DNA of 64,000 bases, from contig CM066740.1 of NCBI GenBank assembly GCA_033961575.1, positions 61,139,213 to 61,203,212 on the forward strand, given 5' to 3'. The notes below the pieces were generated by a model. The model was not told the DNA's origin and ran no database searches. It saw only the letters and a list, made by a program, of their open reading frames with translations. Shown here in pieces: positions 1 to 11,799 of the stretch; the stretch's first letter is position 1; every line of letters begins with the position of its first letter. The translations under genes were made by a program, and so were the position numbers. The stretch comes from Aselliscus stoliczkanus. Its lineage: Eukaryota > Chordata > Mammalia > Chiroptera > Hipposideridae.

Positions 1-966
1 ATTAGATAGATCACCAGGAGAGCCCTGAATGGAACACACAGGCACACAGCTCATGGCACAACACTCCTAGGAAAACTCCCAGTCTCAGCCTGTCCCAATC
101 AACTGCTCACAGATCAGGCTGAGCAGCCCCACAACCAATCACCAGCCTGGCAACTCTGCAAGCACAGTGCGGAGAGCAGGGACCCGAGGCGGCTTGCGCA
201 CTCCCGTGTCTCAGCGAGCAGCCTGTTGGAGCTGGAGGGCACCTACCCAGCGTTTCCCTGGCAACGCAGTATAAACCGGGTGGAGGGTGGGGATCCAAGT
301 CCGCATGCGCGCATGTACACATGCACCTCTGCGCCAATTCCACCAGACCAATGAGGTCCCGGACCTGATCCTCCTTGGGAGGGCCCAAGCCCAACAAAAT
401 GGCGCCCTCCCTACACCACTCACGTGCAGACTCCACTCCACGGGAACAACAGTCCAAAAACCTCCAGCCTTTGCACCAAAGGTGCTCAGTTCAGTCCGTC
501 CCCTCAGGCTCCCGGTCCGGCTTATTCAGCCATTCCCTCCACCAGTAACCAGGTAAGAGCTCACCGGCGAGCAAGCCCGGGTGCCGGCCGCACTGATTCT
601 CCAGCCACTCTTAGCCTCACCGAGCTGAGCAAAGAGAGTCCTCACTAATTTACTGCCGGCTATATTAGAACTCCTCTTCCTGGCAAAGGAACTCTAGGCT
701 GGTGATCTTGGAGTGCGGCCGGAGGGTCTCTCCCCCAACCAGACAAGCTTCCCATGACTGGGGCTTCCCTCACGGGGCTCGCCCTCTCTCGTCTCTGCCC
801 GTCCTACCAGACCCGACGTGGCCTCCTCTTTAAGTTCTTCGTTTAGTGTTTCTGTTCATCTAGGGGACCTCCAGGGTTGAATGCTGTATAATTTGTTTGT
901 AATTTTGGTGTGATCCTGGGAGGCAGTTAGCACAGCGTCTGTCTATTGTGCCATTTTACTGGAAGT
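1..966 (-). mobile_element. L1 5' UTR (rest of element lies left of window)
   Basis: This stretch is the same 5' UTR type as 27649-28780 and 8070-9105. Read on the minus strand it starts near 966 with the L1 head (CTTCC-like start followed by an AATGGC-type motif and AGACAGACGCTGTG). It ends at base 1 a few tens of bases short of where ORF1 would begin, next to the shared ATTAGATAGATCACC motif. ORF1 and ORF2 must lie off the left edge. The open frames here appear in several registers at once and are not proteins. Confidence 0.85.
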
Positions 967-2590
967 CTACAGATATTCTGTGGTTCTTACAAATTTGATA
1001 GAACAAGTTTTTGTTCTATTTCTTTGAAAAATGCCACTAGGATTTTAATAGGAATTGCATTAAATCTGCATATTGCTCTAGGTAATATGGCCATTTTAAG
1101 TATGTTGATTCTTCTAATCCATAAACATTGTATATATTTCCATTTCTTTGTGTCTTCAATTTCTTTCAATAATGTCTTGTAGTTTTCAGTGTATAGGTTT
1201 TACATTTAGGGAAGTCTTAGATTGTTGTTTCAATTTCCTTACTGTTGATCTATTTATATGATCCGGTTTTTTATGATTCATCCGAGAAAGGTTATAAATT
1301 TATAAGTAGTCCATTTCTTTTAGGTTGTTAAATTTGGTAGCATATAACCTTTCATAGTATTTCTGTATAGTCCTTTTTTATTTCTGTGGTGTTGTAATTT
1401 CTCCTCTTTCATTTCTGATTGTTTCTTTGAGCCTTTTCTTTTTTCATTAGTGAGTAAAGCCAGAGGTTTGTCAATTTTATTAACCTATTCAAAAAACCAA
1501 CTCTTTGTTGCATTAATTATTCTATTGTCTTTTTTATCTCTATTTTGTTTAATTCTATGGTAATTTTTATTATTTTCTTTCTCCTGGTGACTTTGTGCTT
1601 TGCTTGTTCTTTTTCTAGCTCTTTAACCTAAAATGTTAGGTTATTTATTTGAGATTTCCTTGTGTCTTGAGGTAGGCCTGAAATGATATAAACTTCCTTC
1701 TAATTACCACTTTTCCTGTACCCTCCAAATTTTGATATGTCATATTATCATTCTCATTCATCTCTAAGTATCTTTTGATCAATTCTTTTACTTCTTCTTT
1801 GACCCAGTCATTGGTTTAGTAGCATGTTGTTTAATTTCCACATATTTGTGGTTTTTTCCTCTTTTTTTTTTTGAAATTGATTTTAATTTTCAAAGCATGG
1901 TCAGAAAATACGCTTTATGTGATTTCATAAATTTATTGAGGCTAGTTTTGTGCCTCAACATATGGTCTATCCTTGAAAATGTTTCATGTGCACTAGAGAA
2001 GAATGTATATTCTGCTGTCCTGCCATAAAAAGCTCTGTAAATATTGATTATGTCAATTTGGTCCAATGTGTCATTTCAGGCTAACATTTCCTTGTTGATT
2101 TTCTTTTTTTTTTTCTGAGGGCGGTGTCACTGGCCCTCATATGTGGGACCAAACCGGGGCCGCTGGCTTCCGAAGCCAGCGCTTAACCACCACACCACTC
2201 GGCCGACCCTACTTGTTGATTTTCTATTTGGATGTCAATGGGGTGTTTAGGTCCCCAACTATAATTTTATTTTTGTCAGTTTCTCCCTTTACTTCTGTTA
2301 GTAGCTGCTTTATATTATATATTTTGTTGCTCTCAGGTTGGATGTATATATATTAAAAAGTGTTATGTCTTCTTGATGTATTGTCCCATTTATCCTTATA
2401 AAATGTCCATGTCTGTCTCTTGTTACATTTTTTCAATTTTGAAATCAATTTTGTCAGATAGAAGTATAGCTACATCTGCCTTTTTCTGGATGCCATTTGC
2501 CAGGAGTATTATTTTCCACCCTTCACTTTGAGTCTCTGTACGTCCTTTCAGCTAAGATATATCACCTTATAGCAGCATATGGTAGGGTTC
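967..2590 (-). mobile_element. Old L1 ORF2 fragment
   Basis: The minus strand is recognisably L1 ORF2 (endonuclease to early reverse-transcriptase region, compared with 5300-6800 and 47400-49400), but it is heavily mutated with no frame above about 80 codons. It is more diverged than the neighbouring L1s, so it belongs to an older subfamily. A SINE interrupts it at 2104-2211. Confidence 0.75.
2104..2211 (-). mobile_element. SINE A (tRNA-derived), minus strand
   Basis: The poly-T tail is at 2104-2116, followed by the reverse complement of a tRNA-like head that starts GGCCGGC-type and has a GGTTYG-type B box. The copy is flanked by the target repeat CTTGTTGATTTTCT (about 2090-2103 and 2212-2225). 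SINE A is the commonest short repeat here, with eleven copies recognised outside the long composite SINEs. Confidence 0.9.
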
Positions 2591-3139
2591 TTTTTTTATT
2601 ATTATTCTTTTATTCTTTTATTGTGAAATAAACATTTTTTTTTAATTAGCTGCAGGTGTAAAACACAGTGCATTAGTTATACTTTTTACCCCTCAAAGTG
2701 ACAACCCCCCACCCCCAATTTGCCACCCCACTCCTCCCCCCCATATCATACATATCTATTACAATTCCTTTGACTCCCTTCCACAGTATAATCCACATCC
2801 CGTGACTATCAATATATATTCAATTGCAGTTGGCATACAATATTATACAACATCACTTTCAGTTATATTCTCAGTGCAGTAATCAAACCTCTACTCCATC
2901 TATGAAGTGGTCTCCCTAACAAGACATGTGACCATCTGACACCCCACAAAATTTTTACAACATTATTATATTCTCCAAACTGTCATTCATATCCCTGTGA
3001 CAATACTGTAGTTACCTATTTATGCTGTCTAATCCATTCCCCTTCTCCCTCATCCCCACCACCCTCGCAACTAGCAACCCTGTTTTTCCTCTATATCTAT
3101 GAGACTGTTTCTGTTTCCTTTGCTCATTCATTCAGTTTT
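2591..3139 (-). mobile_element. L1 3' UTR and tail
   Basis: On the minus strand this region follows the ORF2 stop and ends in an A-rich tail with an AATAAA-type signal (CACAATAAAAG on the minus strand, near 2620). It is shared with the L1 3' ends at 30570-31153, 45601-46135, 54771-55379 and 55571-55862. It is the 3' part of the same L1 whose 5' UTR is split by the provirus. Confidence 0.85.
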
Positions 3140-6100
3140 TCAAATTCCACATATAAGTGAGATCATATGGTATTTGTCTTTCTCCGACGGGCTTATTTCA
3201 CTTAACATAATAGTCTCTAGGTCCATCCATATTATTGCAAATGGTATGATTTCGTTCTTCTTTATAGCAGAGTAATACTCCATTGTATAAATGTACCACA
3301 GTTTCTTACTCCAGTCATCTACTGATGGGCATTTTGGTTGTTTCCAAGTCTTGGCTGTTGTAAATAGCGATGCAATAAACATAGGGGTGCATATATTTTT
3401 TCGAATTAGCGTCTTGGATTCCTCTGGGTAGATACCCAAGAGTGGAAATGCTGGATGATGCAGGAGTTCCATTTCCAGTTTTTCGAGAAAAAAACTGGGC
3501 TCTCTATTCTATTCCATTCGTCTATACTAAAATCCATACTGATTTCCATAGTGGCTGCACCAGTTTGCAGTCCCACCAACAGTGAACCAGCGTTCCCTTT
3601 TCTCCACATCCTCGCCAGCACTTGTTGTTTGTTGATTTGTTGATGATAGCCATTCTGACTGGAGTGAGGTGGTATCTCATTGTGGTTTTTATTTGTATTT
3701 CTCTAATGATTAGTGAGGTTGAACATTTTTTCATATGCCTGTTGGCCATCTGTATGTCCTCTTTAGAGAAATGCCTCTTCATATCCTCTGCCAATTTTTT
3801 AATTGGTTTGTTTGTTTTTTTGGTGTTGAGTTGCATGAGTGTTTTATAAATTTTGTATATCAACCCCTTATCAGTCATATCGTTGGCACATATCTTCTCC
3901 CATTCAATAGACTGCCTTTTTATTTTACTGATGATTTCTTTTCCTGTGAAAACAGTTTTAAGTTTTATGTAATCCCATATGTTCACTTTTTCTTTTATTT
4001 CCTTTGCCTGAGGGGGTATATCACTAAAAATTTTACTCAGGGTAATGTCTGCAAACTTACTCCCTGAGTTTTCTTCAAGGAGTTTTATGGTTTCAGGTCT
4101 TACATTTAAGTGTTTAATCCATTTTGAATTTGTTCTCGTATGTGGTGTAAGTAGGTGGTCCATTTTCATTTTTTTTTTGCACGTATCAGTCCAATTTTCG
4201 CAGCACCATTTATTAAATAGACTATCTTTACTCCAGTGTAAATTCTTGCTTCCATTGTCATAGATTAAGTGACTGTATAAGATGGGTTTATTCCTGGGCT
4301 GTCTATTCTATTCCATTGGTCTATGTGTCTGTTGTATGCCAGTACCATACTGTTTTGATTACTGTAGCCCTGTAGTGTGTTTTGATGTCAGGTCGTGTGA
4401 TGCCTCCCACTTTTTTCTTATTTCTCAGCATTGCCATAGCTATTGGGGGTCTTTTGTGGCTCCATATAAATTTTAGGATTCTATGTTCTATTTCTGAGAA
4501 AAATGTCCTTGGTAGTTTGATTGGAAGTGCATTGAATCTATATATTGCTTTAGGTAGTATTGACATTTTAACTATGTTATTTCTTCCTACCCATGAGCAT
4601 GGTATGTATTTCCATTTATTTGTATCTTCTTTGATTTCTGTCTTCAGTGTCTCATAATTTTCTGAGTATAGGTCTTTTACTTCTTTAGTTAAATTGATTC
4701 CTAGATATTTTATTGTTTTTGAAGCAATTGTAAAAGGGATTGATTTCCTGATTTCTTCTTCTGATAGTTGATTATTACTGTATACAAATGCAACTGAATT
4801 CTGAATATTAATTTTGTATCCTGCTACCTTAACAAATTCGTTATCAGTTCTAGCAGTTTTTTGGTGGAGTCTTTGGGATTCTCTATATATAGTACCATGT
4901 CATCTGCATATAATGAGAATTTTACTTCCTTTTTTCCAATTTGGATGCCTTTTATTTCACTTTCTTGTCTGATTGCTCTGGGTAGAACTTCCAGAACTAT
5001 GTTAAGTAGAAGTGGTGAAAGTGGGAAGCCTTGTTTTGTCCCTGATCTTAAGGGGAAAGCTTTTAGCTTTTCCCCATTGACTATGAAGTTTGCTGTGGGC
5101 TTATCATATATAGCCTTTATTATGTTGAGATATGATCCCACTATTCCCACTTTGCTAAGAGTTTTTATCATAAATGGCTGCTGGATTTTGTCAAATGCCT
5201 TTTCTGCATCTATTGATATGATCATGTGATTTTTATTTTCTAATTTTGTTGATGTGATGTATTACGTTAATTGACTTGCGGATATTAAACCAACCTTGCA
5301 TACCAGGAATGAATCCCACTTAATCGTGATGTATGATCTTTTTAATAAGATGCTGAATTCAGTTAGCTAGTATTTTGTTGAGAACTTTTGCATGTATGTT
5401 AATTAGGGATATTGGCCTATAGTTTTCCTTTTTTGTAATATCTTGGTCTGACTTAGGAATCAGAGTGATAGAGGCTTCATAGAAAGAGTTTGGGAGCCAT
5501 CTCTTCTTCTGTATTTTTGGGAATAGTTTGATGAGAACAGGTACTAATTCTTTTTTGAATGTTTTGTAAAATTCACCTGTGAAGCTATTTGGTCTAGGTC
5601 TTTTGTTTCTTGGAAGATTGTTGATTACTGATTCAATTTCTTTGGCAGTAATCAGTCTGTTCAGAGTTTCTGTTTCTTTTTGGTTCAGACTTGGTAGATA
5701 GTATGCTTCTAGAAATTTATCTATTTCTTCTAGATTGTCGAATCTGTTAGCATATAGTTGCTCATAGTATTTTCTTACAATTTTCTGTATTTCTGTGGTA
5801 TCTTTTGTCACTTCTCCTCTTTCATTTCTGATATTGTTAATTTGGGTCCTCTCTCTCTCTTTTTCTTAGTTAGTTGTGTGAAGCGTTTGTCTATTTCGTT
5901 TATCTTTTCCAAAACCCAACTCTTGGTTTCATTCATCGTTTATATTGGTGTTTTTTGGTTTTTTTTTTGTTCTCTATTTCATTGATTTCTGCTCTGGTCT
6001 TTATTATTTCCTTCCTTATACTCCCTTCAGGCTTCTCTTGCTGGTCTTTATCGAGTTCCCTTAGGTGTAAAGATTGTCTGTTGATTTGAGATTTTTCTTC

Positions 6101-7018
6101 CTTCTTTAGGTAGGCCGGCACTGCTCTGAACTTCCCCTTTAGGACCTCTTTCGCTGCATCCCAGAGATTTTGGGTCGTGATGTTTTCGTTTTCATTTGTC
6201 TCGAGGTATCTTTTGATTTCCTCCTTGATCTCATTTCTGAACCATTCACTATTTAGTAGCATGTTATTTAACCTCCATGTATTTGTAAGCTTTCCAGATT
6301 TCTTCTTATAATTGATTTCTTGTTTCATAGCATTATGGTCAGAGAAGACACTTGATATGATTTCAATCTTCTTAAATTTGTTGAGACTTGTTTGTGGCCT
6401 AACATGTGGTCTATCTTGGAGAATGTTCCATGTGCACTTGTGAAGAATTTATATTCTTTAGCTTTGGGGTGAAATGCTCTAAAAATACCAATTAAATCCA
6501 GCTGGTCTAAAGTGTCATTTAAGTCCACTGTGTCCGTGTTGATTTTCTTTCTGGAGGATCTGTCCATTGGTGACAATGGGATGTTGAAGTCCCCTACTAT
6601 GATACTGTTACTGTGGATCTCTACCTTTATGTCTGTCAAAATCTGTTTTATATATTGAGGAGCTCCTATATTGGGTGCATAGATGTTTACTAGTGTTATG
6701 TCCTTTTGTTGAATCGATCCCTTTATTATTATGTAGTGCCCTTCTTTGCCTTTTATTGTAGTCTTCATTTTAGTCTATTTTGTCTGAAATAAGTATTGCT
6801 TCTCCAGCTTTTATCTCATTTCCATTTGCATCAAATATCTTATTCCATCCCTTTACTTTCTGTCTGTGTGTATCTTTTGATCTGAGATCAGTCTCTTGTA
6901 GACAGCATATGCATGGGTCCTGTTTTCTTATCCACTCAGCCACTCTGTGTCTTTTGATTGGAGCATTTAGCCAATTCACATTTAAAGTGATTACTGATAG
7001 GTGCATATTTATTGCCAT
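3140..7018 (-). pseudogene. L1 ORF2 (endonuclease / reverse transcriptase), decayed
   Basis: ORF2 encodes the L1 endonuclease and reverse transcriptase that nick target DNA and copy L1 RNA into it. The order is readable on the minus strand. The endonuclease start is at 7018 (ITLNVN, QETD) and continues through a VGDFN motif near 6590. The reverse transcriptase has a YADD active site near 4900 and the C-terminal HCWWDC region lies near 3550. The frame is broken into about eight pieces by stops and small frameshifts (6770-7018, 6325-6768, 5933-6328, 5359-5811, 4824-5225, 4321-4566, 3522-4169, 3140-3472), so no active protein can be made. It aligns end to end with the better preserved copy at 46427-49921. 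Confidence 0.9.
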
Positions 7019-7076
7019 TTTTGTTATTTGTATTTCTTGTCTTCCTGGGTTAGCTTGTTTTCTCCTTTTTTTCTGT

Positions 7077-8069
7077 TTAAAAAAGCCCTTTTAACATTTC
7101 CTGCAATGCTGGCTTGGTGGTAATGAACTCCTTAAGCTTATTCGTTTCTGAAAAGCTCTTTATCTCTCCTTCGATTTTAAGTGATAGCTGTGCTGGGTAG
7201 AGCAATCTTGGTTGTAGACCTTTATTTTGTGTCACTTTGAATATCTCCTGTGATTCCCTTCTGGCCTGCAGATTTTTTGAAGAAAAGTCAGCTGTTAGTC
7301 TTTTTTTTTTTTTTTTGAGGGCAGTATCATTGGCCGACATATGTGGGACCGAACCGGGGCCGCTGGCTTCCCAACCCAACACTTAACTGCTGCACCACTC
7401 GGCCAACCCAGCTGTTAGTCTTATAGGAGTTCCTTTGTATGTAACCTGCTCTCTTTCTCTTGCTGCTTTTAGGATTCTGTCTTTGTCTTTAAGCTTTGCC
7501 ATTTTAATTATGATATGTCTTGTTGTGGGCCTGTTTAAGTTCAGCCTGTTTAGAACTCTCTGCAAATCCTGGGCTTGTATGTCGATTTCCTTCACCAGGT
7601 TAGGGAATTTTTCAGTCATTATTTCTTTAAATACATTCTCAATCCCTTGCTTCTTCTTTTCTCCTTCTGGTATTCCTATGGCACAAAAGTTGTTGCATTT
7701 CATGTTGTCCCAGAGGTCTCTTAAACTATTTTCATTCTTTTTTATTCTTTTTGCTTTTTGTTGTTCCAACTGGGTGATTTCTGCAATTTTGTCTTCTAAT
7801 TCGCTGATGCACTCCTCTGCTTCATCTATTCAACTGGTGATTCCTTCGAGTGTGTTCTTCATTTCAGTTATTGTATTCTTTAGTTCTAATGGGTTGTTTT
7901 TTATGCTTTCCATATCCTTCTTCATGTCCTCGCTACATTCCTTAAACATTCTTATTATCAGTGTTGTAAAGTCTGTCTCTGAAAGTTTGGATACATCTGT
8001 TTCATTTAGTTCCATTTCTAGAGTTTTCTTTTGATCTTTTACTTGGGACACGTTTCTTTGTTTTTTCAT
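7077..8069 (-). pseudogene. L1 ORF1 (RNA-binding chaperone), broken and SINE-interrupted
   Basis: ORF1 encodes the trimeric RNA-binding protein of the L1 particle. It starts at 8069 on the minus strand with a basic N terminus (MKKQRNVSQVKDQKK), followed by a coiled-coil-rich segment. A stop near 7830 ends the first piece. The RNA-binding segment continues at 7383-7769 and the C terminus (ending EMLKGLF) at 7077 onward. A SINE A copy is inserted in the C-terminal part at 7303-7409. Both lesions make it non-functional. Confidence 0.88.
7303..7409 (-). mobile_element. SINE A inside L1 ORF1
   Basis: A poly-T tail and the reverse complement of the tRNA-like head are flanked by the target repeat AGCTGTTAGTCTT (about 7290-7302 and 7410-7422). 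It is therefore younger than the L1 that hosts it. Confidence 0.9.
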
Positions 8070-9105
8070 TCTGGCTGTTGTTCTGTGAATGCTTCAATGT
8101 ATTAGATAGATCACCTAGAAAGAAGAGAAAAGAAATAAAGAGAAAAAGAAAAGAGGTGGGTAGGCTCTCCATCCTCTTTAATCTGCAGACCACTTGCTCA
8201 GGCTGCAGTGTGCCTTCCACAATAAGCTGCTGTGTGCTCTGGAACCATGCTCACTGCCAAAAAAAAAAAATCTTTACAGGTTGTTGCAGGTTGTCTGCTA
8301 CTGCAAAAAAAAAACCACCTCTCTGTGGCCTGTCAAGATGTGGACCAGGCACCGGGGTCTCGGGGTGTTTCTGGCAACACAGCTCTAGGTGGGTGGGGCA
8401 AGCCCCAAGGTACCACTTCATGTGGTCAGAGGCACCCACCAAGTCAGACCAGCATGCAATCTGCACCAGCAATCAGTCCACAAAAACTCGTCAGGAAAGC
8501 CTCAATTGGATCACGCAGGTACACTGCTCCCTGCCCAACACTCTCAGGAAAACTCCCCATCTCAGCCTTTCCCAATCAACTGCCTACAGATCAGGCTAAG
8601 CAGCCCAACAGCCAGTCCCCAGCCTTGCAACTATGTACAAACACTGCTTAGAGCAGGGACCTAAGGCGGCTCCTGCACTCCTGAGTCTCAGTGAACAGAC
8701 TGATGCAGCTGGAGAGCACCCACCCTGCGTTTGCTTGGCTACGCACCATAAGCAGTGCAGAGAGTAGGGATCGAAGGCGGCTTGCTCACTCCTGCGTCTC
8801 AGTGAGCAGTGTGATGGAGCCGGTGGGCACCCGCCTGGCGTTTCGCTGGAAAAGCAGCACAAGCAGGGCGGAGTGTGGGGACCCAAGGCAGCTTGCACAC
8901 TCCTGCGTCTCAGTTAGCAGCCTGATGGAGCTGGAGGGAACCCGCCATGCGTTTCCCTGGCAACGCAGCACAAGCAGGTCAGAGAGTGGAAATACAAGGC
9001 CGTATGCACATGCACGCAAGCACGCACTGCTGCACCAAGTTCACCAGACCATTGGGATCCCGGATCTGACCCTCTGTGGGACAGCCCAACCCTGAAAAAA
9101 TGGTG
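8070..9105 (-). mobile_element. L1 5' UTR, ORF1-proximal half, with ~111-bp tandem units
   Basis: This is the same 5' UTR type as 1-966 and 28000-28780. Between 8684 and about 9000 a GC-richer unit of about 111 bp recurs; copies begin at the GTCTCAG motif near 8684, 8795 and 8906. The UTR stops abruptly at 9105 and resumes at 17221, where the provirus and its 6-bp target duplication lie between the halves. Confidence 0.85.
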
Positions 9106-9111
9106 CCCTCC

Positions 9112-9571
9112 TGTGGAGAGCCGCGGGACATCGCTGGGCCTTCTTGGGGCAGGGAAAGAGGCCGCAGCCTACCCTGAAAGGGGTTTGGCAAGGTGCCTTA
9201 AATCTCTGAAAGCGCACTCCAGGTGCGTATCCTCAAAACGGGGTCTGGCGAGGCCTACGTGCCTCCACAGTAATCAACAAACAGGATGTTCTAGTAGATA
9301 GCTGGGAAAGCAGTCATAAGAGGCAAACAAGGAGATACCAAGAAGATGAATAGCGCAGTCGACCTTGTAGCTTGTACACACATGTTGGCATGTCTCCCAG
9401 AGTTTGGCCTTGCACCCATACAAACTGTATAAAGCTTGCTGTGTTTTAAAATAAAGTGCCTTCTCGCAGCATCCCTGCTGAGAAGCCCTCCCGGCTCTGC
9501 TTTTCTGTGTCTTTCTTTTCTTCAGCCTCTGGTGGCTCCTGGAACCTTCGTGTCGGAGCTGGACTCTGACA
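9112..9571 (+). repeat. 5' LTR of the provirus (460 bp)
   Basis: It starts TGTGGAGAGCC and ends GGACTCTGACA. The TATAAA box is at 9428-9433 and the AATAAA poly(A) signal at 9450-9455, only about 17 bases later. Transcription should start close to or just after the poly(A) signal, which implies a very short R region. It matches the 3' LTR along its whole length. Confidence 0.95.
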
Positions 9572-9573
9572 AT

Positions 9574-9591
9574 TGGTGCCCGAACAGGGAC
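9574..9591 (+). promoter_or_regulatory. Primer binding site, tRNA-Lys type
   Basis: TGGTGCCCGAACAGGGAC lies two bases after the LTR end. It matches the 18-base site for the Lys3-type tRNA primer except for one T where C is usual. Confidence 0.88.
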
Positions 9592-9620
9592 CTGGAGACC
9601 CCACTGGAGGCCTGACACCG

Positions 9621-9630
9621 TCGGTAAGTG
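9621..9630 (+). promoter_or_regulatory. Candidate major splice donor in the leader
   Basis: TCGGTAAGTG fits a mammalian 5' splice site, with the cut before GT at 9624. It lies between the primer site and gag, where betaretroviruses place the donor for env mRNA. It would pair with the acceptor at 14919-14936. Confidence 0.6.
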
Positions 9631-9702
9631 GTGCGCACGGAACGATATTGGGACGGGTCAGGATTAAGGTTAAAAGTTTAAAATTATTACCGGGAGTAAA
9701 GC

Positions 9703-11799
9703 ATGGGGCAATCGTCTAGTTCTGAACTGTTTGTACAAGTTTTGCAAACTTCTTTGCAACTCCATGGTGTTAAAATTGATAAAGCTCAAATCTCTAGATT
9801 TATAGACTTTGTTAGGCAGGTTTGTCCTTGGTTCCCTGCGGAAGGCACCATTAATATTAAAACATGGAAAAAGGTGGGCGAACGTATACAAAATCATTTT
9901 CAGGCCCACGGCCCAGAAAAAACTCCTATTGATGCCTTTGGGCTTTGGACCCTTATTCGGGACTGTTTAGTCAAAGATTCGGAGGCCGAGTGCTGGCGGG
10001 CTTGTCGAGGGAGCCTAAGGCACTCCCTTTCAGAGGCCAATCTCCCTCCGTCCGGCCCTCTACCGCCACTTCCGAATCTTGATGCTTGCCCCTCTAAAAT
10101 ACCGAGTGGGGCGCATCAGTACGAAGAGCCTGTCATTCCTTCCGCGCCATCAGTTACAGATGAAAAATCAAAAGAGACTCAAATAGGGGATTCCGTCGCC
10201 AAAGTTTGTGCTACCCAAACTTATCAAACCTTTCTGGAGGCCTTGGAACAGGTCCCCCCTCTTTACCCTGATTTAAAAAGAGATCATGATCCTAAAGATT
10301 GGCAGGAAATAGATGAACAAGCTGCCCATTACCATCATAATGACCCCCTCGTTATGGCGGCTACCCAAGAAACTTCAACGGTCCCTATGTTAACTGAGAT
10401 AAGAAAAGAATTACAAGCTATTGTTGAATGTATGCATGGCCTACATGCTACCGATAAGGACAGCACGCCCAGATTAGATGATGAGTCTAAACACCCTTTG
10501 CCCCCCAAGCCCCATATTCCTAGATTGGTAATGGCTCCAGCATTAACTTTGGAGCCTGGCAGACCTCTCCCTGCCAGGGCACCTCCTCCCACTCTAGATG
10601 ATATCATTTCCCCATTACAATTGGCTCTCCGCACTGCTACAAAGAAAGGAGAACACTTAAAAGGGTTTCAGACCCGTCTTATGTATCCAGTCATAGAATA
10701 TAATGATGCTAATGGAGTTCCACGGCGACGACATGACCCGCTGCCGTATAAGCAGTTAAAAGAGCTTAAAACGGCTTGCACTCAGTATGGGCCCACTGCT
10801 CCTTTTACCGAAGCTGTGCTCCAGACTATTTCTACTCATGCACTGCCCCCTGCTGACTGGAAAAGTATCTGTAAGGCATGCCTCTCTGGAGGGGACTTCC
10901 TTTTATGGAAGTCCGAATACTCTGAGCTCTGTTCTCAAAAACATCAAAAAAATAATGATAATCAAATCGCTATCACTTATGAGATGCTGGCTGGGGCTGG
11001 ACAATATACTGATCTTAATGATCAACTCTTGTTTGAGCCGCAAGTATATGATCAAATCCGCCAACTTGCTTTACAAGCGTGGAAAAAACTGCCTAAAACG
11101 GGAGTGCGGAGGGAAAAATTGTCAAAGATTAGACAGGGCCCTGACGAACCATTTCAGGATTTTGTGGCCCGACTCCTTCAAGCCGCTTCTCGCCTCATTG
11201 AGGACCCTGAAGCAGGAACAATTTTGGTCAGACAGCTGGCTTATGAAAACGCCAATACCGTTTGTCAAACCGCCATTAGACCGTGGTGCACTAAGGCCAC
11301 AATTAATGACATGGTTAAACTTTGTGCTGACATAGGTAATAGCTATGTCCAGGGCCTCACTCTTGCCTCTGCCCTTAAGAGCATACCCCTTTCTATGATG
11401 GCTCAACAACATTTTGGGAGAGGTAGAGGTCGAGGCCGAGAAAAAAGAGAAAATCCAACTTCAAGGCGCGCTAGAGTTGCTGGACCCCCTGGTAGTTGCT
11501 ATGGATGTGGACAAATAGGTCATCAGGTCCGACAATGTCCCCAATCACCTCCTCATAATGTGACCCCGTCACAACCTTGCCCTAGGTGTAGAAGAGGATA
11601 TCATTGGGCTACTGAGTGTCGATCTCGTACCGACGTGGAGGGCCCCGCCATACCACAGTCGGGAAACTCCCGGAGGGGCCTGCCTCGGGCCCCTCAAAAA
11701 GTATTCGGGGCAATGGAAAACGAGCAATCCAATCCCTTTCTAGGGCCACACCAGGAAGCGCGGGACTGGACATCTCCGTTTCTCGACACACAGTCCTAA
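9703..11799 (+). CDS. gag: Gag polyprotein, intact 698-codon frame
   Basis: Gag builds the virion: matrix, capsid and nucleocapsid. Residue 2 is Gly after the start Met with Ser following, which fits N-myristoylation of matrix. Two late-domain motifs for ESCRT recruitment are visible: PSAP at residues 146-149 and PPLY at 185-188. The capsid major homology region is at about 476-499 (IRQGPDEPFQDFVARLL). A Gly-Arg-rich stretch at 572-579 precedes two zinc knuckles, C599-C602-H607-C612 and C626-C629-H634-C639. The length is normal for a betaretroviral Gag. The start chosen is the first Met of the frame after the leader. The 3' end overlaps pro by about 180 bases and carries the frameshift site. 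No stop or frameshift was seen. Confidence 0.95.
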   Translation: MGQSSSSELFVQVLQTSLQLHGVKIDKAQISRFIDFVRQVCPWFPAEGTINIKTWKKVGERIQNHFQAHGPEKTPIDAFGLWTLIRDCLVKDSEAECWRACRGSLRHSLSEANLPPSGPLPPLPNLDACPSKIPSGAHQYEEPVIPSAPSVTDEKSKETQIGDSVAKVCATQTYQTFLEALEQVPPLYPDLKRDHDPKDWQEIDEQAAHYHHNDPLVMAATQETSTVPMLTEIRKELQAIVECMHGLHATDKDSTPRLDDESKHPLPPKPHIPRLVMAPALTLEPGRPLPARAPPPTLDDIISPLQLALRTATKKGEHLKGFQTRLMYPVIEYNDANGVPRRRHDPLPYKQLKELKTACTQYGPTAPFTEAVLQTISTHALPPADWKSICKACLSGGDFLLWKSEYSELCSQKHQKNNDNQIAITYEMLAGAGQYTDLNDQLLFEPQVYDQIRQLALQAWKKLPKTGVRREKLSKIRQGPDEPFQDFVARLLQAASRLIEDPEAGTILVRQLAYENANTVCQTAIRPWCTKATINDMVKLCADIGNSYVQGLTLASALKSIPLSMMAQQHFGRGRGRGREKRENPTSRRARVAGPPGSCYGCGQIGHQVRQCPQSPPHNVTPSQPCPRCRRGYHWATECRSRTDVEGPAIPQSGNSRRGLPRAPQKVFGAMENEQSNPFLGPHQEARDWTSPFLDTQS

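Noticed and set aside
107..648. Short proteins at the left edge
   Set aside because: They overlap in several frames within an L1 5' UTR and recur, altered, in the other 5' UTR copies.
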